From assembly GCA_034770075.1 (NCBI GenBank), contig CM068380.1, positions 86,326,112 to 86,390,111 of the forward strand: DNA of 64,000 bases. Reading direction: 5' to 3'. This document shows positions 33,901 to 44,034 of this stretch, piece after piece. Position numbers and translations under genes: made by a program. Each line of letters starts with the position of its first letter. Position 1 is the stretch's first letter. Under the pieces are notes generated by a model. That model worked only from the letters and a program-made list of their open reading frames with translations. It was not told where the DNA came from and searched no databases. The DNA comes from Aralia elata (taxonomy: Eukaryota; Streptophyta; Magnoliopsida; Apiales; Araliaceae).

Positions 33901-36190
33901 GAAATGAAACCTTGAAAAAAAAAATTCGTCAGAGGAAAAGAATACGGTAAGGACATAAAAAACTAGGGTGGGGCCAGACCGGACCAATGGAAAGATCAAA
34001 TACCATATAAGGTCAACAAAGCCACAAAGGAGTGCAAAAAGTATAATGAAGGAAATTATTTTTTGTTGAGACCCTTTGGGGTACAATCCCATTTTGTCTC
34101 CTTTACTTGATAGAGCACACTTTCCGCTCAAGCTACATTCTTGTAGATTTCAATTGATTCCCTGAAATTGTGAACAAGGCTTTACCTGGTATCTAGTATC
34201 CAATTGCTTCTTAATCCGCTATGGCCTATTAGTATCCTCTAAGGAATATGATATTTTTTTTCCATATTGGTGTATAAATTTGGAAAATGGCAACTGAATT
34301 CTGATCGCGCTAGAAGTCGCAAAAGAAAATGAGATTGGTTGGGTTACTGCTGATTATGTAACGACCCGGTCAAATCTCGACTCCGAAACAAATCTCAGGT
34401 CAAATCCATCTAAACAAGATCTTAAACCACTAGCCCAATAGTATCTTCTTGGGTTATCTTAGGCCACCATAGGTTCACCCAAAAGGTTGTGACTGAAGGT
34501 GTTAATGATAGGCTGATAGCAGCTGAGTATTTATATACATACAAATTCTCACATGTTTCAATGTGGGACTGGGGTGTTACAAATTATAGGTTAAATAGAG
34601 TCAATTATATACTGTTACCTTGCTTAGCATCATTTCCCTTTCTGATTGATGATTTTTGTATGCTAAGTCACCATTTGCAGTAACCTGTTGCATACTTGAA
34701 ATTTCGCAGAATATAGGCAGGTTGAAGGGGGAGATGGTGCAAAGGGATGGGCTGTTTTCGGAGTGTTATCTTGCATGTATGCCAAGTTTGAAATTTTCTT
34801 CTTGCAGTTGTTTTCAAGTGATTATATGTATCATCATATCATGTATGTGTGTAAATTATATGTGATGTTATCTTATGCATGTACCAACTCACTGCTGGAA
34901 TCTGTAATATTGAGTATGAATAAATGTATGTGAAGTTTTACGCAACTTCATAGCTGCAATGGTCTCTGTACTCGTCATTATGTCTTTTCTTTGTCTACCT
35001 CTCAGTTTACTTTGACTTATTCATTTCAATAAATTGACACTGAGCAGATTCATTGTCATCTCAACTCTGTTCTGTTGTGGGGGGTTTGTTTACAAGACTC
35101 GAGTTGAAAACCTGGTATCTTCTTTTGCCTACTAGTACTAAATAGTTGTCAGTCTTTTTGGCACAATTACTAACTACAGTATACTACATGCAGCGTGGGA
35201 TTGATGCATTGCCAGGCATGACACTTTTATCTGCATGTTTGGAAACTGTAAGTAAACTTCACCACCACTTATTTCTTGGAGTTTGATGAGCTTTAAAGCT
35301 GAGTGTAGATATTTGGTTCAGTTGATTCTTAAGTTGTTCGGTGTTAGAAGAAAGATTAGGATTTTGTTTTGGCAAATGAATTTGGCCGAAGTTTGAACTT
35401 ATGTTGTCTATGTCACAGATGTTACCATTATTGGCAGTCTGACTGACACTCAATATTATGCATGCCTAAAGAACTCTATGGAATTTTGTTGTAAAGGTGT
35501 AAAAAATTTCCCATAAACTATGGAGGTTCACTTGTTGGTTTATTCTCAATTTCATAACCACCAAGGAGCTTTTATATGTTGGGACAAGTGTGATAAGCTT
35601 TAGGGCAAGATTTTGAATTTCACAGAACTTCTCTGTGCTACAGAAAATAAAGAGAGATGAGGATCCCCACCACCACACTTTTTACGAAATTTCCCCCAAT
35701 ACTTATTTAGCGACAAACATAATGGTTTAATGACGACACTAGAAACACAATTATTAGCGAAAAACAATGTATTGTCACTAAATCTAATTTCTTTCGTCAC
35801 TAAATGTGTTTTGGGGAAAACTAGGTGAAAAGTGTACGGAGGATATTCGTGTCCAAAAAAAGAAGGGGTCGGGGGATTGCATATTAATCAAAGTATTGGG
35901 GTTTAAATTGGTAATGGAATGAAGAAAGTTCTGCAAGTTTGATTTCTTAAAGTTCTGCCAACTGCTGGTTTTGACTTCTTAAGGTTCATTTGCCTCTTGC
36001 AAGTCCTGATCCATACTTGATGATTTGTTCTATTTGGATTATAAAAATGTAGGTTAGTGGACCAGGTCACGGTTACATACGGCCAGAAGAACCTAATAGT
36101 CCTTTTGCCAATCAAGCCTCATGGGAACGCCAGCCTGCTTCTACTCAAGGAACATCGCGTACAAGTGGAAGGACATATGGATCAATTTGA
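27932..36190 (+). CDS. Single-pass membrane protein of unknown function, 17 exons (At4g36440-like)
   Basis: Exons 27932-27992, 28094-28185, 28658-28696, 28806-28859, 29946-30020, 30327-30392, 30623-30665, 30981-31026, 31514-31607, 31702-31754, 32998-33082, 33166-33268, 33396-33488, 34710-34776, 35048-35114, 35194-35247 and 36053-36190 join in phase into 409 codons. The protein starts with a signal-peptide-like segment (LYHVFLLATLTGVSLY), then a luminal/extracellular region rich in cysteine (CGDCPNGQCKGGLGCIC, about residues 133-149) with beta-strand-like blocks (GYVDFGRFDKFNYFIAGSG; VFEGFTVGFHPRSWELVYNG), one transmembrane helix at about 315-338 and a Ser/Pro-rich cytosolic tail of about 70 residues. 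No enzyme motif was seen. Topology recalls MRH/Atg27-like receptors, but that is speculative. From memory it matches an Arabidopsis endomembrane protein of unknown function. Exon joins are supported by consistent phase at every junction. Confidence 0.88.
31890..32055 (-). repeat. Possible tRNA-derived SINE fragment in intron 10
   Basis: Read on the minus strand there is an A-box-like TAGCCCATGTGGTATTAG and, some 30 bases later, a B-box-like GGTTTCAAGTC, the internal promoter layout of tRNA-derived SINEs. The ends are not defined. Just to the right, a short unit (CTTTGGTAAAATTTGGTCACT-like) is duplicated at about 32059-32120. Confidence 0.35.
34357..34581. mobile_element. Solo LTR-like element (225 bp) in intron 13
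   Basis: Starts TGTAACGACCCGG and ends GGGGTGTTACA, with perfect TGTAAC/GTTACA ends. Flanks GATTA (34352-34356) and AATTA (34582-34586) agree at four of five bases, consistent with an aged 5-bp duplication. A CAATGTGGGACTGGGGTG block near the right end is typical of small TRIM-type LTRs. No internal region or second LTR follows, so it is interpreted as a solo LTR. Confidence 0.6.
35677..35838. mobile_element. MITE with ~40-bp terminal inverted repeats in intron 16
   Basis: The left end (CACTTTTTACGAAATTTCCC then CCAATACTTATTTAGCGAC) and the right end reverse-complemented (CACTTTTCACCTAGTTTTCC then CCAAAACACATTTAGTGAC) align along about 40 bases. The interior repeats TTAGCGA/TTAGTGA-type motifs common in long-TIR plant DNA transposons. 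The superfamily is uncertain. Confidence 0.6.
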
Positions 36191-37845
36191 TCCCATGGTC
36201 TTCTGTAGATTTTTCGCCACTCTGTACTTTTGAAGATTAGATGTAGGAACTCTTTTCTTTTCGAAATTGCAAATGAGCTTTGGCATATGGTTGCCCTACC
36301 CTGCTCTTGATGCACTGTTCAGTTTATAAAGTTTTTTGTCAAAGCAAATATATGAGGCTTGTTTTTCAGGTCCTTGCATTACGGCAGAACTTATTTCGAA
36401 ACTCTGTAAACTCTTTCTATCGAGGCTTGTTGAGGGAGGATTCAAATATCATAGAATCATACTAGTAATGTACTCGTACATAAAGGAATAGAAAGGAGTT
36501 ACAACTTCCGATGTTGCTTATTTGACACTTAAAATGTTTTAAGTGAATCTATTCCTGGTTCTTCACTATTTTTTAATCTTATTATATTCTGGTACTTAAT
36601 GTTATACAGGTCTAATTTTAGCTTTTGCCCCTGTAGCATAGCATTTTGACAATTTGCATATGTTATTAAGGCTAAAGTCGGCTACCTTTAGGCTATAGTA
36701 TGTATGCCTCATGCATGAAATGGCCTCCAACACTAGTATAGTAGTATTGTCCAGACTAGTTAACACCAGACTAGCAAAGTTTCCCCTCCCCACCCAACCT
36801 AATGTTTGTCGTCTTCATGAAGATCCGGAAAATCTGCATAATCAAAACAAAAGTAAACATCTTTTCTATGTCGCATCGACTCGAAAGAAAATTCGTTTCA
36901 AATGCTGTATTATGCAATTAGTGGAAAAGGAAACAGGTAGGGTCAATCTGATTAAATGATAATGAGAGATGAATCAATGAGATGATACCACATGTAACTT
37001 CGAATAATTGAAAGTGCCCTAAAGCTTTTCATTTGCAAATTGACTGTTTGAGGAGCAGTTCTCCTACCCCACCTATATTTATAATTTTTAGGTTAGCTTT
37101 CTTTCTCTCTACCCTTTGCATTACAGCAGATAAACACCTAGCATTATATTTATCTCTAAAATAACTTGGATTTTATATGTCAAAGACACGGACCCAAATC
37201 GCATAAAAGAAATATTATTTGGAGCTTTAATTGTCGGTCTATTCAATAGTTTGTTATTGTTCACTCTCTAAATTCTAAATAAAGATTGCTTTGAAAAAAA
37301 GTGATCTCTTTCCGGCAGAACAGTTATGAAAACGTTTAAATGGGATTTAATCTATTCTTAATCTCTAGTTTTAGTCTTTTAGTTATCTTGTCCACATTCG
37401 TGTTTGAGTCAATAATTTTGAGATCATCCAGTTTTGTGAGAAGGGAGCAGGTGCTTCTACTCCCACTTTTTTGTTTCACCTACGCAAGTCAATCAAGTGT
37501 CTAGTAATATAGTAGCAAAATACTACTAGGAGTATACCTATATTATGCCTTTTGGTTTAAAATATGCCATTATTCACTTTAATTACATTAAGCTCTGGTT
37601 TACCCTTAATGCTATCAACACTTGCCCATATGAAATAAGTAGTGGTTAGAATTTTGGTTATAAACTAATGAAATCATTACTTTTTCCTTTAAAAGACACA
37701 TTTAGTCATGATAAACTAAAAGTTTGCTTCACTAATCATATTAAACAATGTACTTATTATTAACAGATTAGCTAGTAGGTACCAAACTCCACTATTCTGT
37801 CTCTCTCCCCTGTTTTTTCACTCCATCTTTCACTGAAATCTTCTC
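36191..37845. other. 3' flank of the 17-exon gene and peroxidase promoter
   Basis: The left part carries the 3' untranslated region of the 17-exon gene. The remainder is AT-rich with no gene recognised, up to the peroxidase TATA box. Confidence 0.5.
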
Positions 37846-37853
37846 TATAAATA
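37846..37853 (+). promoter_or_regulatory. TATA box of the peroxidase gene
   Basis: TATAAATA lies 101 bases upstream of the peroxidase start codon, giving a predicted leader of about 70 bases. Confidence 0.7.
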
Positions 37854-37946
37854 AATACCCACAACCCTTATCAACATATCATAAAAAGCCTGCATACACC
37901 AAGTTTCCTCTGTTCAAGTCTTAAAAATACTTGTACAAAAAAAAAA

Positions 37947-39299
37947 ATGGCTCAATGCATGAGCATGGTCTTGGTTACTATAGCTCTTCTAGCTTTTGCT
38001 CCACTTTGCTCATCTCAAAAAACCAATACCGGTTACCTTTACCCACAGTTCTATGATCGCTCTTGCCCTAAGGCAACCGGAATAGTTAAGTCGATCGTTG
38101 CAAAAGCTGTCGCCAAAGAAACTCGTATGGCTGCTTCGCTGCTCCGCCTCCATTTCCATGACTGCTTTGTCAAGGTGTGCTAGCTAGTGGCCTAGTGCTA
38201 CTTGTTTTATTTACTTCCTAGTCTTATTATATGAGGAGTGAATGCAGGTCTAACTCATTATTTCATCATGTCCTGTAGGGGTGTGATGCATCAATACTAT
38301 TAGACAGTACTGGTAGCATAATCAGTGAGAAGAGGTCTAATCCTAACCGAAATTCAGCTCGTGGATTCGAAGTTATTGACCAGATTAAATCTGCAGTTGA
38401 GAAGGAGTGCCCTCACACTGTCTCTTGTGCAGATATCATGGCTCTGGCTGCTAGGGACTCTACTGTTCTGGTAAGTGTCGTATTTAACATTTTATTTTTT
38501 TGCCAATAATGTGACAAAAGCAGTACTTACTCCGTCCCAGAAATATAAGTTTTATATTTTGGGAACGGGGTAGTATTAGTTTTCTCGGAAGCTGATCATT
38601 TTTTTTTTAATACAGACTGGTGGACCTAGCTGGGAGGTTCCATTAGGAAGAAGGGATTCCAAAGGTGCAAGCTTGAGTGGCTCTAACAACAACATTCCTG
38701 CTCCAAACAACACTTTCCAAACTATCCTCACTAAATTTAAGCTTCAAGGGCTTAATGTAGTTGATCTTGTGGCTCTTTCTGGTAAATTATGCTGATGTTT
38801 AAACTACTGGCAGAAAAAAAAAATGCATTCTAATCCTGCTAAACATGCTAAATTTGATGGTTTAATTTCTAATAATTGTGATGCAGGAAGTCACACAATT
38901 GGGAATGCACGATGCACCAGCTTCAGGCAAAGGCTATACAACCAGTCAGGCAATGGGCAACCGGATTACGCATTGGATCAATCTTATGCTGCCAAATTGC
39001 GCACTCGTTGCCCAAGATCTGGTGGTGACCAAAACCTCTTCGTTTTAGACTTTGTCTCTCCAACAAAGTTTGATAACAGCTACTTCAAGAACTTGTTAGC
39101 GTCAAAGGGCCTGTTAAACTCTGACCAAGTTCTTGTGACCAAGAGTGAAGCATCCTTGGAGCTAGTGAAGAAATATGCAGGGAATAAGGAGGCTTTCTTT
39201 GAGCAATTTGCCAAGTCCATGATCAAAATGGGAAACATTTCTCCGTTGACCGGTTCGAGGGGAGAGATTAGAAAGAGCTGCAGGAAGATCAACACTTGA
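37947..39299 (+). CDS. Class III secretory peroxidase (PRX72/PRX49-like)
   Basis: Four exons (37947-38174, 38279-38470, 38616-38781, 38887-39299) encode 332 residues. Class III peroxidases are haem enzymes of the cell wall and vacuole that use H2O2 to oxidise phenolics; PRX72-type members polymerise monolignols. A signal peptide covers about residues 1-23, followed by QKTNTGYLYPQFYDRSCP. Distal haem-site Arg67 and His71 are in LLRLHFHDCF, and the proximal haem ligand His198 is in LSGSHTIGNARC. Also present are GCDASILLD (distal calcium site), VSCADIMALAARDS and the C-terminal FAKSMIKMGNISPLTG. The PxxNRNSARGFEVID and GGPSWEVPLGRRDS blocks fit the PRX72/49/36 subgroup. The classical three-intron layout is kept, and intron 2 carries a tiny MITE. 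All catalytic residues are present and the length is normal. Confidence 0.95.
38530..38570. mobile_element. 41-bp miniature Stowaway-like hairpin in peroxidase intron 2
   Basis: CTCCGTCCCAGAAATATAAG at the left and TTTATATTTTGGGAACGGGG at the right are imperfect inverted repeats that meet with almost no interior, flanked by TA at 38528-38529 and 38571-38572. It looks like a Stowaway MITE reduced to its two termini. Confidence 0.65.
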
Positions 39300-39848
39300 A
39301 ACCACATCATTCCGGCACTATGAGAAATAAATATTTTGCTACATTCCATGTTCAAGCATTTCTTTCCCTCAGTTTTTCCTTTTCCTTTCTCCTGATTTTC
39401 TTCATAAAAGAGATCAGTATCTGATGGTTCAGATTGTATCTATCCACTGTAGTGGAATTTGTGGTTGTAATAGAGAGCATTTACCCGTGTCAAGTAGAAC
39501 CGTGTCTGGTAAATTAAATTTTTTAAAAAAATACCAAAAGCACGCCAAACAAGTATAATCCAATCCCACTAAATTAATATCGAAGAGCATGAAACAATAG
39601 TACGAAAATTAAATCAAATACAAGACATCAAATTTTACGTAAAAAAAACTCTCTAAAATTAAGAGGTAAAAAATATGGAACGAACTCCGAAAATTTTATT
39701 ATAATCAACGGTGAATATAAATAGTTCTTGTAAGTCTTAACACCAAAAACTTGAAATATGCAATAACATGAGAAAATACAATAATACTAGACACAAATTA
39801 CTTCACCACCCAAACTATTTTGAATTAATTAAAGTCTTTCAACTAAGT
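39300..39848. other. 3' flank of the peroxidase gene
   Basis: Contains the peroxidase 3' untranslated region, followed by AT-rich non-coding sequence with no recognisable element. Confidence 0.5.
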
Positions 39849-40170
39849 GGGCAAATAAACTGAGTCGAGCCGAGTATTGAGTTGCTCAAATTTGGTTCAC
39901 AAATTTTATAGAGTATAAAATAAGGTTTAATTGAGGCTTGTTTAGCTACCAACTCGAGCACGATCTCGAATCGAGCCCAAGTAGTTTGAACTTTTCGAAC
40001 GAATATGATCCGAGTACAGTAAAAAATTATAATTTGAGGAGATTTGAGTAATTTATCGAACTTTAAAATTTACTCATTTGAATCATTTATATTTTGAGTC
40101 AAGTTTGAATCGAACTTTTAGTCAAGCGAGTATGAATCGAGCCTGAACTGTTTGCTCATTTTACAACCTT
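39849..40170. repeat. Dispersed ~300-bp repeat, copy 2
   Basis: Second copy of the repeat at 6750-7048, in the same orientation, with an extra internal stretch (near 39980-40020) that the first copy lacks. Non-coding; a hAT-type MITE is the best guess. Confidence 0.5.
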
Positions 40171-40199
40171 ACTTTCAACAATTAATTAACCTAAATCAA

Positions 40200-40340
40200 T
40201 GGCGAGACTGATGAGGTCTTAGCCTAGTAGTTAAAATTGAGATACTCTGACTTTTCAAATCTCAAGTTCGATGTCCACTTACGTGAGTTTATTTTTTTTT
40301 ATGTGAAGTTTGTTTTCTTTTTATGTAAGATTTGTTTGGC
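40200..40340 (+). repeat. Possible tRNA-derived SINE
   Basis: An A-box-like TAGCCTAGTAGTTAAAATTG is followed about 45 bases later by a B-box-like CAAGTTCGATGTCC, and the right side is T-rich. This is the internal pol III promoter layout of plant SINEs. Boundaries and target duplication could not be defined. Confidence 0.4.
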
Positions 40341-40418
40341 TGTGAGTTTATTTTTTCCTCCTTTAGTCAGACTTGATTGATTCTTGATATTGTAATAATG
40401 TGATGATGCATTTGATTA

Positions 40419-42242
40419 TCTCTCTCTCTCACTCTCTCTCTATATATATATATAATAAGACAAAACTAAGTTTTTTTGTCTATGATCTTTAGTATGAGAT
40501 TATAATTTAACGGCTACTAAAATACTTTTTAAAGTTTCCTTATTTTATTTTATTAACTATTACTAAAACACTTTTTAAACCTAAAATTTAATCAGAACTA
40601 AAATACTATTTATGATCCTGAAAATTTTTAGAGTAACTTATTATTTTATAATAATTTTATTTCTTATATAAGTCATTTACTAATATTGATTATCATGAGC
40701 CTAAATTAAAACACTCACAGATTATTGTTAAATATATAATTAATACTGATTATATGTTTAACAATGATATATCATATAATAAATTATTCTTCTCCTAATT
40801 TTATTTTATTAACTACTACCAAAACACTCTTTTTAAGTTCAGAATTTAACTAGAACCAAAACACTATTTTATGGTCCTAAAAAACTTTAGAATAACTTAT
40901 TATTTTGGAGCAATTTGAATTAATACTTATGATATAAATGACAAAATTATTATAATATAGCTTATAAAGAGATATAATGATAGTGTTTTATGAGTGCATG
41001 ACATTTTAATTTTTTTTAAATAAGGTAAAACGCGAGTTTATTTTATAAATAACATTATTTTTAATATTTTATTTGTTTTATATATGATGTTTATAAAAAA
41101 AATTGAATTCCACAAATTAACTTACTATTGGTATTAGAATGATTACAATATTTACTTTAAAAAAATTAAATAAATACAAACCACATACAATTGTCTACTA
41201 TAATTAATATTATATTATTTTATGAACAATTTTATTATTTATAAAACTCCTTTAGCTCATTTCGATCAAAGTTTGTAAACATTGTCATAGCAATAGTGAG
41301 TTAATTTGTAAAATTTTAAAAAATAGTTTATAATCATTAAACATAAAATGAATAAAAATTAAAAATTATGCTATTTGAAAAATAAACCCGTACTTCGCAC
41401 TTGATTTTTTGATCTTTGGTATGAGCTTAGAATTTAACTACAATAAATAATTTTATTCTATACTTCTTTAATTACTTAGTTATCAATAAATTTTAACTTT
41501 AAAAACATGTTTAGAATTTTACTTTACTCAACTATAGACTATAAATAACTAAATATTTAAAATATAAAAAAAATTATCATTACATAATAACTAATATAGG
41601 AGACATTTAGTTAATTAATATTAAAAATAATTATGACTTATATATTGTGATTAAACTTTAGTTAATTTTTAAAACTAAAAGTCATAATGGTAACTTATTA
41701 TTCACCAACAATTTTATTCATAAATAACTATATATTAAAAATATAGAAAAAATATTATGAGAAAATAATAATTAATATTAAAAAGTGTAATATATATTAT
41801 AAAATATATTAATGATTTAACTTTAATTATTAATTTTATTTCATATAGAAGATCTTTGGTTAATCAATGTTAGAAAAAAAAATATCACTTTATATAGTTA
41901 TTAAAATTTAAGTTACCATTAAAAATAAAAAACATGATGGTAACTTATCAATGTAAAACAATTTTATGTCAAAAGATTGAAGATAAAAACTAAATATTAA
42001 ATTTAAAAACTATATAAATTGAATATTAAATTAAAAACAATAAAAAAATAAACGTATTACTAACATTGAATTGCAAGTCTTTGATAATTGTTTGTTTGAG
42101 CAAAGTTTGTAGTCATTTTATAATAAGTTAAATTAAAATTCAGAAAAATGATTTATAATCATTATACATATAGAATAAATAAGGAATTAAAAATAATTTA
42201 TTTAAAAAATAAACTCGTGTTTTGCACGGGACACTTAGCTAG
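40419..42242 (+). mobile_element. Helitron-like element(s), AT-rich, with a CTAG terminus
   Basis: The right end has a short hairpin (CTCGTGTTTTGCACGGG) about ten bases before CTAG at 42239-42242 followed by T, the Helitron 3' signature. The left end lies in a TC-repeat and starts TCTATATATATATATAATAAG, a common plant Helitron 5' end; its exact position is blurred by the microsatellite. A second, eroded hairpin-like end (AATAAACCCGTACTTCGCAC) lies at about 41382-41401, and another TATAATAAGACAAAA start follows at about 42248, so several non-autonomous copies appear joined or nested. No Rep/helicase coding sequence is present. Confidence 0.5.
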
Positions 42243-43434
42243 TAAATATATAATAAGACAAAATTTAGTTTTTTGGTCTTCATCTTTGGTCTTTGATATG
42301 GGTCTAGAATTTAACTTGAAGTAAAATATTTTTTTATATTCCTATTTAGTACTAGGATTAATTTAACTAGAACTAAAACTTTTTTTATAATAATTTTTTT
42401 TAATGACTCAAATTTTTGGTACAGTTATGTTTGGATTATTACTAATAAAATTATTAAAATTAAATAATTATTGATGTATTAGATGGAACCGGAGGGAATG
42501 TGTAATGAAATTAGCCAAATGCTCTTATTTGATTCTTGAGCATATGTAATCAACCCAATTCTTAAATTTTCAATTGTTTATTGTTTTAGCTTATAGTTGC
42601 TATTTGCTTATTTGGTAAATATGAACTGGTTCAATTGAACAAGTGATTGCATATATAACAATCACTCACACCTTTTATTTAGTTCAGCTGGTCCAAAGTA
42701 AATAAATTTCATAATTTTATTAATTAACTCAATAAAATTGTTCAATTTGAAGCAACAAAAGACTTCATCCTTCTGTCAGATCAAATATATTTAACAGGTT
42801 ACCTTAGCAAAAGAATTTTACACACAAATTCAAAAGTAAATTTGTGTCGACTTACAATTTTATTTTGTTATGCAAAACAAGCTCAACAATACTACTCGAT
42901 TTAATTAATTTTTCAAAAATTTAAATCTCTCATTTTTATATATTTTGTTTAATTTCTCTAAGACTATTTAATTTATAAACTATACATTTAGTTATGCTCC
43001 TGAATAATAATTTTTAAGGCAAATTCAATTTGGGCTAGCCATTTATAAAATCATTAAAATAATTTTTAAGATTTGTAACCACTAACCAAAACAAGCCGAG
43101 CTACAAAATAAGCTCATTTTAATGCGGGTCATTCAATTTATGAATACTAATCAAATAAACACGCAAATTATAATTAATGAAATATTTATATGGAAAAAAC
43201 TCTTATCCAAAACCCGAAACCAGCATCAGCCCAAAAGTAAATAAAATGACTGCAGACAGAAAGATTGGGTATGTAAAACCTCCGGCCCAAAGGCTTAAAC
43301 CCATAGATCGCTGCAATTTCACAACTTTCTCTCTCCTCCCCGCAACTCCGAAGCAAATACAGCCGACGAGCTCTTTACCTCTTGGCAGAACACATTACAA
43401 TGCTCATGTAAACTCTCTAGCAAAAGCCCCAAAC
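42243..43434. other. Partial Helitron-like start and bL12m upstream region
   Basis: The first ~200 bases repeat the left-end sequence of the Helitron-like element. The remainder is AT-rich and leads into the bL12m gene. The bL12m frame is open upstream to an ATG at 43177, so part of this stretch (43177-43434) could be coding if an upstream start is used. Confidence 0.45.
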
Positions 43435-44034
43435 ATGAGGTACTCTCGCATTATCTCTCAATTTCTCTATCGTCACTTCACACCAATTTATCAAAACCCT
43501 ACCCGCCATTTATACCAGTCAATCTCTTCGTTACACACAGTCAAAAACTTTAATTTTTCCGGAAAGAGTTTGTATTTCGCGCGGGAATTTACATCGGAAT
43601 CGAAGATTGCTCCGTCCGAGAGAGTCTCATCAATTGTCGATGAGATATCGGGGCTTACATTGCTTGAAGTGTCGGATTTGACGGATGTTTTGAGAAAGAA
43701 ACTTGATATAAAAGAGATGCCAGTGATGGGGGTGATGATGCCTGGGATGGGGTTCGGAATGAAGGGTGCGGCGAAGGGAGGCGGGGCGACGAAAGGGGAG
43801 GAGAAGGTGGCGGAGAAGACGGCGTTCGATTTGAAGTTGGAGGGAGGGTTTGATGCCTCAGCGAAGATCAAAATTATTAAGGAAGTGAGGGCGTGTACTG
43901 ATTTGGGGTTGAAGGAAGCCAAAGATTTGGTGGAGAGAGCGCCTACCTTGTTGAAGAAGGGGGTTTCCAAGGAGGAGGGGGAGAAGATTATTGCGAAGTT
44001 AGGGGAGGTTGGAGCAAAGGTCAAAATGGAATGA
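43435..44034 (+). CDS. Mitochondrial large-ribosomal-subunit protein bL12m (L7/L12 family)
   Basis: A single exon encodes 199 residues. L7/L12 forms the ribosomal stalk that recruits translation GTPases. The N-terminus (MRYSRIISQFLYRHF onward) is rich in Arg, Ser and aromatic residues with almost no acidic residues for about 50 positions, as in a mitochondrial presequence. The L12 N-terminal dimerisation domain follows (VSSIVDEISGLTLLEVSDLT), then a Met/Gly/Lys-rich hinge (about residues 98-123) and the conserved C-terminal domain (EKTAFDLKLEG, IKIIKEVRACTDLGLKEAKD, LVERAPTLLKKGVSKEEGEK). An in-frame ATG at 43177 and another at 43246 have no stop before 43435, so an 86-residue N-terminal extension is possible. 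The 43435 start was chosen because the presequence-like segment begins there. The absence of introns is typical of the family. Confidence 0.92.
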   Translation: MRYSRIISQFLYRHFTPIYQNPTRHLYQSISSLHTVKNFNFSGKSLYFAREFTSESKIAPSERVSSIVDEISGLTLLEVSDLTDVLRKKLDIKEMPVMGVMMPGMGFGMKGAAKGGGATKGEEKVAEKTAFDLKLEGGFDASAKIKIIKEVRACTDLGLKEAKDLVERAPTLLKKGVSKEEGEKIIAKLGEVGAKVKME

